From positions 62,001 through 126,000 of the forward strand of contig JAIEMJ010000009.1 in NCBI GenBank assembly GCA_019752335.1: a stretch of 64,000 bases of DNA. Direction: 5' to 3'. Below, piece after piece: positions 9,886 through 17,184 of the stretch. The stretch comes from Bryobacteraceae bacterium. GTDB taxonomy: Bacteria > Acidobacteriota > Terriglobia > Bryobacterales > Bryobacteraceae. The position numbers and the translations under genes are program-made. Below the pieces are notes generated by a model. It was given only the letters and a program-made list of their open reading frames with translations, searched no databases and was not told the DNA's origin. Each line of letters starts with the position of its first letter. Position 1 is the first letter of the stretch.

Positions 9886-11679
9886 ATGCGTTTATGTTTC
9901 TGTTTCGCCGCGAGTTTACTCGCCGCGACGGTTGGTTTGGCGCAAGACGCCCCCAAGTCCTTGGACAAAGCGGCCGCCGCTTACAACGGACCGCGCAGTA
10001 AGGTATCGATGTTTATCTGGAGCGACAAATATGTCTATCGCCCAGGGGAATCGCTTACGCTGCGCTGGACGGTCCGTACGAACGGGGATCTTTATCCGTA
10101 TACCGTGTTTGCCTACCGCCAGAATAATCAAACCGGCGTGCAAACCTTCTTGCCGGCCGGCACGCCGGCGGTGACCGATGCGGCGGGTAATAGCGCGACG
10201 CAAGGCTTTCAGCCCACCGCGCTCGCTGACGCTAGCAAGGCCGTCGTCATCGGCAGTGGCGGCCTCTATCCAGCCGTCACCATTCCGGATGAGCCCGGGA
10301 TGCACACGGTGGTCGTGGAACTGCGGGACTACGCGGCGGGCCGCGTACTGAAGTCCGCGTACATGAAGATTGGCGTAGTGCGCAACGCCGTCACCATCTC
10401 GGGTGAGATCACGTCGAACCGCACGCTCACCAACGACACGCTGTGGACGCTCAGCGGCATCGTCTTCGTGAAAAACAACGCCACCCTCACCATTGAGCCA
10501 GGCACCTTCGTCTTCGGGCAGCCCGGCAGTACGCCTTCCTCGGCGCTCATTGTCACGCAGAACGGCAAGATCAACGCGAGTGGCACGCGCTCCCGTCCCA
10601 TCATCATGACCAGCGCGCTCCCCTTCGGCGAACGCCAGCGCGGTAACTGGGGCGGGTTGGTGATGCTCGGCAAAGCCCCCATCAATGTCGGCAGCAATAT
10701 TTCCAGCGGCATCTGCCCGGCCACGGGTTGCAACAACGCGGCGGGAACGTTTTACATCGAAGGCCTGGTCGGCAACGCCGATACGCTCTACGGCGGCACG
10801 GATCCGAACCATAGCTGCGGCGAACTGCGCTATGTACGCGTGGAGTACGCCGGCGCCATCCTCTCGCCCAACAACGAACTCAACTCCTTTACTTGGGGCG
10901 GTTGCGGCAAAGGTACGGTTTCCGAGCACCTGCAGGCGATCTACGGGCTGGACGACTCCTTTGAATGGTTCGGCGGCAACAACGACGCCAAGTGGCTCGT
11001 CGGTGGCCTCGGCGCGGACGACTATGTCGACTACCAGTTGGGCTATACGGGCCGCATCCAGTTTGGCTTGATGTACCAAAGCCCGGACTCGCGCGGCAAC
11101 CGCGGCATCGAAGGCGACAACAGCGAGTACAACCAGGCCGCGACGCCCTTCTCAAATCCCACGATCTACAACGTGACCTTCTACGGGAGCGGCAATCCCG
11201 GTTTTGACGAAGCTAATTCTCCCGGCATCTTCCTTCGCCGTGGTTCCCGGGGCAGCTTCAACAATATTCTGGTCTCGAACTTCTTCAGCAGTTGTATCGA
11301 TATCAGCGACGCCGCCACGCAGGCCCAGGCTGACCAGGGCAATATCAACATGAATGGCATTCTCTGCTTCAACAACAACCGCGGCGCCAACGGGGCGAAT
11401 ACGATCGCCGGCCAAAATCCGGCCGCCTTCAATGCCACTTTTGCCAGCGTCGCGAACCGCAACTTCTCCACGGCCGATCCCCTGGTCTCGCGGCCGTTCA
11501 CTTACAGCGATCCGGACTTCGCGGGCCTCTTCGCCAGTCCGATCTTCCGCGCCGGTTGGGTACAGCCGCCGGACGACGGCTTCTTCGACCAAACCGCGAA
11601 TTTCCTGGGCGGTATCGGCGACGACGACTGGACCGTGGAATGGACCAGTTGGCTCGTTGAGGAAGACATCCGGCCGTAG
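9886..11679 (+). CDS. secreted parallel beta-helix protein, TonB-receptor partner
   Basis: The protein has 597 residues with a signal peptide (MRLCFCFAASLLAATVGLAQ). Residues about 40-170 look like a beta-sandwich. From about 170 on there are beta-helix-like repeats: TLTIEPGTFVFG, INASGTRSRPIIMTS, RGNWGGLVMLGKAPIN, IEGLVGNADTLYGGTDP, ELRYVRVEYAGA, HLQAIYGLDDSFEWFGG. Relatives in several Gram-negative phyla are encoded beside TonB receptors, as here, 18 bases after the receptor. AGGAG seven bases before the ATG is a strong ribosome binding site. It is probably an extracellular or surface-anchored binding protein; no catalytic motif is evident. Confidence 0.75.
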   Translation: MRLCFCFAASLLAATVGLAQDAPKSLDKAAAAYNGPRSKVSMFIWSDKYVYRPGESLTLRWTVRTNGDLYPYTVFAYRQNNQTGVQTFLPAGTPAVTDAAGNSATQGFQPTALADASKAVVIGSGGLYPAVTIPDEPGMHTVVVELRDYAAGRVLKSAYMKIGVVRNAVTISGEITSNRTLTNDTLWTLSGIVFVKNNATLTIEPGTFVFGQPGSTPSSALIVTQNGKINASGTRSRPIIMTSALPFGERQRGNWGGLVMLGKAPINVGSNISSGICPATGCNNAAGTFYIEGLVGNADTLYGGTDPNHSCGELRYVRVEYAGAILSPNNELNSFTWGGCGKGTVSEHLQAIYGLDDSFEWFGGNNDAKWLVGGLGADDYVDYQLGYTGRIQFGLMYQSPDSRGNRGIEGDNSEYNQAATPFSNPTIYNVTFYGSGNPGFDEANSPGIFLRRGSRGSFNNILVSNFFSSCIDISDAATQAQADQGNINMNGILCFNNNRGANGANTIAGQNPAAFNATFASVANRNFSTADPLVSRPFTYSDPDFAGLFASPIFRAGWVQPPDDGFFDQTANFLGGIGDDDWTVEWTSWLVEEDIRP

Positions 11680-11712
11680 TACTCCAAATCGGGCAGAGAT
11701 TGCCGCCGGCAC

Positions 11713-12117
11713 CTACTCGGGTTCCAGGCGGCAACCCTGCCCGATCTTGCCGTTAAACGGCACGAAAGACATCGTTTTCGACAGTAAGAGCAGCCGCGCC
11801 TTCATCGTCAGGTTGCCCTTGCCGTCCCAGGAGATCGCCGCGTTCAGCTTGGTGGCGGCGCCAGGTGGTTCCATCGTGCCTTCCCAGCGGCGACTCTTTT
11901 CGCTCCAGACGAAGTCCCGTAGCATTTGCTTGCCACAGACATCCTGGGGTTTCTTCTCTTTGCCGGGCGGAGCGCCTGCGGCGAAGCCGCAGAAGCCGGC
12001 GCCGCAGGCTTGAATGCGAATCACGAAGCCTTCCTCGCGGTTTCGCCATAGGCCAGCCGGAATCGATGGATCAGCAAGTAGAGTGGCGGCGGTAATCAGG
12101 ATCCAGAGGCTTCTCAC
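11713..12117 (-). CDS. DUF2147-like small secreted protein
   Basis: This is a 134-residue exported protein starting at GTG, with a signal peptide (MRSLWILITAATLLA) and a compact beta-rich body: GLWRNREEGFVIRIQACGAGFCGF, then a conserved W-E-G-T block and ISWDGKGNLTMKARLLLLSKTM. This pattern agrees with DUF2147, a family of small periplasmic proteins of unknown function. Two Cys in CGAGFC could form a disulfide. GGAG lies ten bases before the GTG. It follows the exporter operon on the same strand after a 19-base gap and may be its last gene. Confidence 0.65.
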   Translation of the reverse strand: MRSLWILITAATLLADPSIPAGLWRNREEGFVIRIQACGAGFCGFAAGAPPGKEKKPQDVCGKQMLRDFVWSEKSRRWEGTMEPPGAATKLNAAISWDGKGNLTMKARLLLLSKTMSFVPFNGKIGQGCRLEPE

Positions 12118-12136
12118 AAAAAACGATCTCCAATCT

Positions 12137-13450
12137 TTAGGGATTCAGTTGTTGCCGCAGTTGTCCGGTGGCGTTGAGGAGATCAATCCTGGCCGACTGC
12201 TGGCCAAAACCCGCCTGTAGCAGAGAGCGCGTGCCGCGCACGAAGCGGCTTTGCGCGTCCGCGACGTCCAGCCCTAAAGCGAGGCCCACTTCGGCGCGCG
12301 CCCTCACCTGCTGAAGTTGCTGTGTACTGAGTTCGAGTTCGGCCTCGGCGGCAGTTACCTGCGCTTCCGCTGACACCAGGCGCCCTAGCGCGACGCGGAC
12401 CTGGCGCCGGATTTCCCGTTGCAATTCCTCCAGGCGAATGCGCTCTTCCCGGAGCGTGATGGCCGCCTGGGCCTCGCGCTCTCCGCGCCGGCCGAAGTCG
12501 TAGAGCGTCACTTTGAGCCCGGCGGTTCCATTGCGCGTCCAGGCGGTATCGGCGGGCGATAGTCCGTTGCGGCCGATATCAAACGAGCCCGTGATCGTGG
12601 GCAGCCTCTCCCACGCAACCGCCTTGGCTCTTTCCGAGGCTACGCGTACGGCCTCTTCCCGTACCCGCAGGTCCCACCTTTGGGCGTGGGCTGTCGCCAG
12701 GGCTTCGTCAAAAGTGAGTTGCGAGGGCATGGCTAAGGGAGGCAGGGGAAGCAACTCCACTTTGGCGTCACCTTCGACGTTGATCGCCTTAAAGAGTGCC
12801 GCGCGCGCTTCGAGTTCGGTCTGTTGTTGCGCCAGCATGGCGCTGTAGTCGGCGGCCTCCTGAGACTTCGCCCGCGTCAAGTCTACCCGCGTTACCGTGC
12901 CAGCCGCCAGGCGGGCCTCGGCCGCCTGGCGCAGACTCTTCGCCAATTCCCAACTTGAGGCCGCCGCGCGGACCTCGGCCTGGGCCTGCAAACAAGCCAA
13001 GTAGAGCGATGCGATGTTTTGGGCCGCGGAGTCCAGTGCCACATCACGCTCCCGTTCCGCGCGCCTAACGTCCATGCGCGACGCTTGCCACGCTTTCCAT
13101 TGGCCAGGATTGAGCAACGTCGCGCTCACCGTGGGACGTCCGTCAAAGTTGGTGAACGCTGGATTCAGCGCCAAGGGCAGCCCTTGTCCGTTGCCCCCGA
13201 AGCCCTGGGCGGCGAGGTTCTGCTTGCGCTCACCTCCACTCACCGTGGCCTCTACCAAGGGCAGCAGCGCGGCTCGGCTAGCCTGCGCAACGGACCTGGC
13301 GCGCGCCACCCCCTCGGCGGCCAACGCGGTGTCCGCACGCTGCCCTGGCCGCAGACCCAGTTGGATCGCCTCCGGTAGGCTCAGTTGGACTGGTGCCTGC
13401 GCATAGGCGCCCACGGCTAAGGCCAACGCCATGTAACCGCGCGCTCTCAT
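12137..13450 (-). CDS. TolC-family outer-membrane efflux protein
   Basis: This 437-residue protein has a signal peptide (YMALALAVGAYAQ) and the two alternating helical-hairpin/strand repeats of outer-membrane factors: LPEAIQLGLRPGQRADTALAAEGVARARS in the first half, TFDEALATAHAQRWDLRVREEAVRVAS in the second. It would form the outer-membrane channel for the adjacent ABC exporter. Its ATG overlaps the stop of the adaptor gene by four bases (ATGA), so translation is coupled. It is the fourth gene of the permease-ATPase-adaptor-channel operon. Confidence 0.9.
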   Translation of the reverse strand: MRARGYMALALAVGAYAQAPVQLSLPEAIQLGLRPGQRADTALAAEGVARARSVAQASRAALLPLVEATVSGGERKQNLAAQGFGGNGQGLPLALNPAFTNFDGRPTVSATLLNPGQWKAWQASRMDVRRAERERDVALDSAAQNIASLYLACLQAQAEVRAAASSWELAKSLRQAAEARLAAGTVTRVDLTRAKSQEAADYSAMLAQQQTELEARAALFKAINVEGDAKVELLPLPPLAMPSQLTFDEALATAHAQRWDLRVREEAVRVASERAKAVAWERLPTITGSFDIGRNGLSPADTAWTRNGTAGLKVTLYDFGRRGEREAQAAITLREERIRLEELQREIRRQVRVALGRLVSAEAQVTAAEAELELSTQQLQQVRARAEVGLALGLDVADAQSRFVRGTRSLLQAGFGQQSARIDLLNATGQLRQQLNP

Positions 13451-14532
13451 CGGCTCACTCCTTCGCCCATCACGGCTGTGACGCGCAGGCCAGGAATCAG
13501 CGCCGGCGCATCGCCCTCTAAATCGAGTACCACTTCGAGAATCTTCGTATCGATCCGCTCCTTTGGGTCGTCCGTGCGGATGTTCTTGCGCCCGATTCGC
13601 TGGCCTATTTCAGCGACGCGCGCAGGGAAGCGGCGGGTTGGAAAAGCGGGTGCGGTGACGTACGCGGCGTCGCCCGTATGGACCCGGGCAATGTCCCGCT
13701 CGTCGATGTCGATGCGCGCGCGCCGTTGGGAGAGGTTGCCCAACAACAGCAGCGGCTCACCGCCCGGCAGGTAGTATTCGCCTGGCCGGTATTTGATTTG
13801 CAGCACCGTGCCGGCGGACGCGGCGCGGATGGTACGCAGTCGCAACGCCGACTGTCGTTCGCCGTACTTCTTCTCCGCCTGCCGCAACCGCGCCTCCTGG
13901 ACTGCGACATCCTCCCTCCGCGCTCCGCGAGCCAGGGCGGCATAGCGCGCGGTGGCCGCTTCGGCGGAGGCCCGGTCCTGCTCGGCTTGGCGGCGGGCGC
14001 GGTCATACTCGTCCCGCGTGACGAGTTCCCTGGTGACCAGGCCTTCCAAACGGCGCAGGACCTCGGTGGATTGCATGGCCTTGGCCTGCGACGCCCGCTG
14101 GTCCGCTTCCGAGGCGGCGACCGTCTCCTCGCGCTCCCCCGCCCCCACGCGGACCATCTCCCGGCGTGCGCTCTCGATCTCCTCGTGCGCGGATTCAACC
14201 GCCGCCAACTCCACGCTGGACTCGAGTTCCACCAGCGGCTCTCCGCCTCGGACCTGTTGCCCTTCGGAAACCAGGATGCGCGCAATCAACCCCGCGCCGG
14301 GGCCGGCGACCTTGGTCTCGCGCGACTGTGGTTCAATCACCCCCAGTCCGGAGATCGCCTGTGCCGCTGCCGAGGCCCCCGATTCCTCGGGGCCCTCCGG
14401 TAGCACGCGCATGCTGTGCCGCCGGGCTTCGGCCGTCGGCGCTAGCAAGTTGCCCTGGCTGAGGAGTTGCCTGCCGATGACCCAAGCGCAGGCGGCCAGA
14501 ATCAATACCGAGAATAGGCGAGCGAACGTCAT
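13447..14532 (-). CDS. HlyD/DevB-type periplasmic adaptor of an ABC exporter
   Basis: This is a membrane-fusion protein of 361 residues. It has one N-terminal membrane segment (ARLFSVLILAACAWVIGRQLL), a lipoyl/barrel-sandwich half (VAGPGAGLIARILVSEGQQVRGGEPLVELES), a long coiled-coil hairpin (about 120-240, rich in Glu, Arg and Ala), the second lipoyl half (RTIRAASAGTVLQIKYRPGEYYLPGG), and a beta-barrel domain (RARIDIDERDIARVHTGDAAYV). It links the inner-membrane permease to the TolC-like channel. It overlaps both neighbours by four bases. Gene order and family fit resemble the cyanobacterial DevBCA glycolipid exporter, but the cargo here is unknown. Confidence 0.9.
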   Translation of the reverse strand: MTFARLFSVLILAACAWVIGRQLLSQGNLLAPTAEARRHSMRVLPEGPEESGASAAAQAISGLGVIEPQSRETKVAGPGAGLIARILVSEGQQVRGGEPLVELESSVELAAVESAHEEIESARREMVRVGAGEREETVAASEADQRASQAKAMQSTEVLRRLEGLVTRELVTRDEYDRARRQAEQDRASAEAATARYAALARGARREDVAVQEARLRQAEKKYGERQSALRLRTIRAASAGTVLQIKYRPGEYYLPGGEPLLLLGNLSQRRARIDIDERDIARVHTGDAAYVTAPAFPTRRFPARVAEIGQRIGRKNIRTDDPKERIDTKILEVVLDLEGDAPALIPGLRVTAVMGEGVSR

Positions 14533-15221
14533 AGGGGCTCCTCACTCACCAGCAGGCGGCCGTCTTCCATTTGCAGGACCCGGTCGGCCAGGTGAAAAAT
14601 ACGGTTATCGTGGGTGACGGTAAGTACCGTCTTGCCTTCCGTTTTGGCGAGTTCCCGCAGTACGGCCATCACGGCGGTGCCGTTCGCGGCGTCCAGCGAC
14701 GCCGTCGGCTCGTCGGCCAGGATCAGTTGCGGATCGCCGGCCAGGGCGCGCGCGACGGCCACGCGTTGGCGCTCGCCGATAGAAAGGTCTGGCGGACGCT
14801 TGTGCTCCTTGCCGCCCAGCTTCACCCGCCGCAGGATTTCGCGCGCGCGTTCGCGCGCCCGCCGCCGGGGCGTACCGCGCAATTCCAGCATCACCGTCAC
14901 GTTCTCCTCGGCCGTCAGGCACGCCAGGAGATTGTGGCCCTGAAAGATAAAGCCCACCGTCGAGAGACGATAGTCCTCCAGTTCGCGCTCGGTCATCGTC
15001 GAGAGGTCGTTTCCCAGCACGCTCACGCTGCCCGTGGTGGGCCGTAAGACGCCGCCGAGGATCGACAGCAGGGTCGTCTTGCCGCAGCCGGATGGCCCCG
15101 CGAGCATCGAGAACTCTCCGCTTTCCAGACGGAGGCTCACTTCGCTCAGGGCAGGGAACTCCTGCCCGCCGGTCCGGTAGACTTTCGTGACCTCACTCAC
15201 CTCGGCCAGCGCGCCACTCAT
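14529..15221 (-). CDS. ABC exporter ATPase (DevA/LolD/MacB type)
   Basis: This 230-residue ATP-binding subunit has Walker A GPSGCGKTT, a Q-loop (GFIFQGHNLL), the signature LSIGERQRVAVARAL, Walker B LILADEPTASLD and the switch His in VTHDNRI. A longer open frame extends to 15326, but ATG 15221 gives the standard family length and overlaps the permease stop codon by four bases (ATGA), so I take it as the start. It powers the adjacent FtsX-like permease, adaptor and TolC channel. Confidence 0.92.
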   Translation of the reverse strand: MSGALAEVSEVTKVYRTGGQEFPALSEVSLRLESGEFSMLAGPSGCGKTTLLSILGGVLRPTTGSVSVLGNDLSTMTERELEDYRLSTVGFIFQGHNLLACLTAEENVTVMLELRGTPRRRARERAREILRRVKLGGKEHKRPPDLSIGERQRVAVARALAGDPQLILADEPTASLDAANGTAVMAVLRELAKTEGKTVLTVTHDNRIFHLADRVLQMEDGRLLVSEEPL

Positions 15222-16396
15222 CGGAACACCATCCCTGGCTCCACTCGCCAAAGCCGCAGCAGCGAGATGAGCGACGCCACGCAGCACATCCCGGTCATCA
15301 AGGCGAATGTCGCCCCAATCATCCATGGCTGAATCAGGATCAGCATCTTGCCGGAACTCATCACGCTGGCCAGCGCCGAGATGACGCCCAAGCCGATCGT
15401 CGAGCCCAGTACCCCGTAGGCCACGGCTTGAGCCAGGAGCAGCAACCCGAGATCCAGGCTGCGCGCGCCCACGGCCTTCAGCGTCCCGAACTCCCGCAGG
15501 TTGTCTGACACGGCGGAGAAAATCGAAAGGCTAACGATGATGAAGCCAATCAAGACCCCAAAGGCGGCCAGGGCGCTAAAGATGATGCCGATCGGGGTGA
15601 CCCGGAATAGGTTGTTCATCATCATGGCGTCTAGCTCGGCCGTGGTGAGCACCGTGGCATCCGGCACGCGCCCGGCCAGTTGCCGCGCTACCGCGCCGAT
15701 GTCCGCGCCGGGCTTCACCTTGATCAGGCCGAAGTTGGTTTGGTCGGGCGAAATCTTGCCCAATTCCCGGGCGTAGTCGTAGTCCGCGAATGCGAAGGAA
15801 GCCCCGATGCCGGTCAGGCCGTAGGTAAAGCCCGCCACCGTCGTCAGATGCTCGTTGATCTCGCGGCGGGAGCCCAGGTTGACATTGCCGAACTCTTCCC
15901 GCTGCGAGTCCTCAATGATCACGGTGTCTGCTTGCGCCAGGGCACGCCGGTCACCGGCAACCAGGTTCCAGGGGCCGCCCAGATACTCCGGGCCAACCGT
16001 CCCCACGATCTGCAGCGGCTCCGCTCCGCCGTTCGGCAGCTTGATGTTGCCGCCCACCAGCACCATCGGCATCGCCAACGCCACGTCCGGCATGCCGCGG
16101 GCTGTCAGCACCGCCGCCAGCGAAATCGTTTTGCCGCCGTTTAGTACTTGGGTCCCTTTCGGCACAATCCAGATGTCGGTGTTGGCGTGCCGCTCGAGCA
16201 TGGCGAACTTATCCATGAGCCCCAGCAACGTGCCGATGGCTTGATTGGCGAGGATGGTCGCAAAAACGACGCCGAGCAAGGTCGCCATCAGACGCAGCCG
16301 GTTGAACGTCATCAGGTGCCAGCCCACGCGCGCCATGGTCAAGAACCGCACGGGCCAGGCGGGGCGGCGGATTGGGAGGCTGAGCGCTGTTCGCAT
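15218..16396 (-). CDS. ABC exporter permease (DevC/FtsX family)
   Basis: This 392-residue inner-membrane subunit has the MacB/DevC layout: a first transmembrane helix near residue 30 (LRLMATLLGVVFATILANQ), a large periplasmic domain, and three C-terminal helices (IGIIFSALAAFGVLIGFIIVSLSIF, LLLLAQAVAYGVLGSTIGLGVISAL, IGATFALMTGMCCVASLISLL). It is the first gene of the exporter operon and is divergent from the TetR gene. I chose ATG 16396 because a well-formed promoter (TTGACC, 18 bases, GATAAT) ends six bases before it; the open frame to 16438 would start upstream of that promoter's -35. Confidence 0.85.
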   Translation of the reverse strand: MRTALSLPIRRPAWPVRFLTMARVGWHLMTFNRLRLMATLLGVVFATILANQAIGTLLGLMDKFAMLERHANTDIWIVPKGTQVLNGGKTISLAAVLTARGMPDVALAMPMVLVGGNIKLPNGGAEPLQIVGTVGPEYLGGPWNLVAGDRRALAQADTVIIEDSQREEFGNVNLGSRREINEHLTTVAGFTYGLTGIGASFAFADYDYARELGKISPDQTNFGLIKVKPGADIGAVARQLAGRVPDATVLTTAELDAMMMNNLFRVTPIGIIFSALAAFGVLIGFIIVSLSIFSAVSDNLREFGTLKAVGARSLDLGLLLLAQAVAYGVLGSTIGLGVISALASVMSSGKMLILIQPWMIGATFALMTGMCCVASLISLLRLWRVEPGMVFR

Positions 16397-16402
16397 GACC
16401 CG

Positions 16403-16432
16403 ATTATCACGATCGTTTGACTTTATGGTCAA
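16403..16432 (-). promoter_or_regulatory. exporter operon promoter, leaderless geometry
   Basis: On the minus strand -35 TTGACC (16432-16427), an 18-base spacer and -10 GATAAT (16408-16403) are followed six bases later by the permease ATG at 16396. The -35 lies inside the first palindromic operator. No ribosome binding site would fit in the transcript. Confidence 0.6.
16416..16432. promoter_or_regulatory. TetR-type operator copy 1
   Basis: TTTGACTTTATGGTCAA contains the inverted repeat TTGAC-N6-GTCAA. It covers the -35 of the exporter promoter. A second copy begins 44 bases downstream, close to four helical turns. Confidence 0.65.
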
Positions 16433-16459
16433 TCTCAAAAGTTATAAGTATTCTCAAGA

Positions 16460-16476
16460 TTTGACTCTGTGGTCAA
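16460..16476. promoter_or_regulatory. TetR-type operator copy 2
   Basis: TTTGACTCTGTGGTCAA carries the same TTGAC-N6-GTCAA palindrome and covers the -35 of the tetR promoter. It differs from copy 1 only in the spacer. Binding by the adjacent TetR protein is inferred from position and symmetry. Confidence 0.65.
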
Positions 16477-16489
16477 ACTTCAATACCCT
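16461..16489 (+). promoter_or_regulatory. tetR promoter, leaderless geometry
   Basis: -35 TTGACT (16461-16466), a 17-base spacer and -10 TACCCT (16484-16489) lie seven bases before the ATG at 16497. The -35 is within operator copy 2, which would give autoregulation. An AAAGG just before the ATG could also serve as a ribosome binding site on a longer transcript. Confidence 0.55.
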
Positions 16490-16496
16490 CAAAGGT

Positions 16497-17177
16497 ATGG
16501 CGACCGCACGTTTCCAGAATCTCGCGCCCGAGCGCCGCCAACGAATCCTGCGCGCTGCCATGGCCGAGTTTGCTACGGCAGGTTTTGACAAGGGCAGGCT
16601 GGAGACCATAGCCAAGGCCGCTGGCGTCACGAAAGGCCTTCTTTACTACTACTTCGAAGACCGTGAGGACGTGCTGGCCACCCTCTACACCGAGGTCGTC
16701 GAGAAACTGGCGCCCGTAGTCGGACCCCAGCCTGCGGCGCCTAGCCCTCAGCAATTCTGGGACTGGGTGGAGGGCATCTACCGAAACGTCCTAAGTGTCC
16801 TTCAGGACGAACCGGTGGTGTTGTCCTTCATGGTGCGCATTCTCACGGCCGTTACGAGCGGGACGGTTCCGCCCGGTTTCGCGCCGCATATGGAAGGCAC
16901 CCGGAACACCGTTGCCGCTCTGGTCAAGCTTGGCTGCCAGTGCGGGGCCATCCGCCATGACCTTCCTGAATCGCTCCTCCTGGGTGCGGTGATGAGTCTG
17001 ATGACGGCGAGCGACCGTTGGATTGTCGAGCAAGCCCAGACCGGTCAAATAACCACGGAAACGCCGGATTGTGTCCTCCGGCTTTATCGTTCCGCGTTCG
17101 GCGTCCTGAGCCCGGTGGAGCCGCCGGCGGAGTCACCATCAATCTCGTCTCTCGCTTCCTCCGGATTCCGCCGATAA
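16497..17177 (+). CDS. TetR/AcrR-family transcriptional repressor
   Basis: This 226-residue regulator has the N-terminal TetR helix-turn-helix: RQRILRAAMAEFATAGFDKGRLETIAKAAGVTKGLLYYYFEDREDVLATLY (residues about 14-65). The C-terminal ligand domain is divergent. The open frame runs upstream to 16245, but ATG 16497 starts directly before the conserved domain and after the promoter. It is divergent from the DevBCA/TolC-like exporter and flanked by two copies of a 16-base palindrome, the usual layout of a local repressor of an efflux system. Its stop overlaps the -10-like sequence of the following sensor kinase. Confidence 0.9.
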   Translation: MATARFQNLAPERRQRILRAAMAEFATAGFDKGRLETIAKAAGVTKGLLYYYFEDREDVLATLYTEVVEKLAPVVGPQPAAPSPQQFWDWVEGIYRNVLSVLQDEPVVLSFMVRILTAVTSGTVPPGFAPHMEGTRNTVAALVKLGCQCGAIRHDLPESLLLGAVMSLMTASDRWIVEQAQTGQITTETPDCVLRLYRSAFGVLSPVEPPAESPSISSLASSGFRR

Positions 17178-17178
17178 T
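17173..17178 (+). promoter_or_regulatory. GATAAT -10-like hexamer overlapping the tetR stop
   Basis: GATAAT ends six bases before the ATG at 17185, the same spacing and hexamer as at the exporter permease. It overlaps the tetR stop codon (TAA 17175-17177). It may give the kinase its own leaderless transcript. Confidence 0.35.
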
Positions 17179-17184
17179 CTTGAG

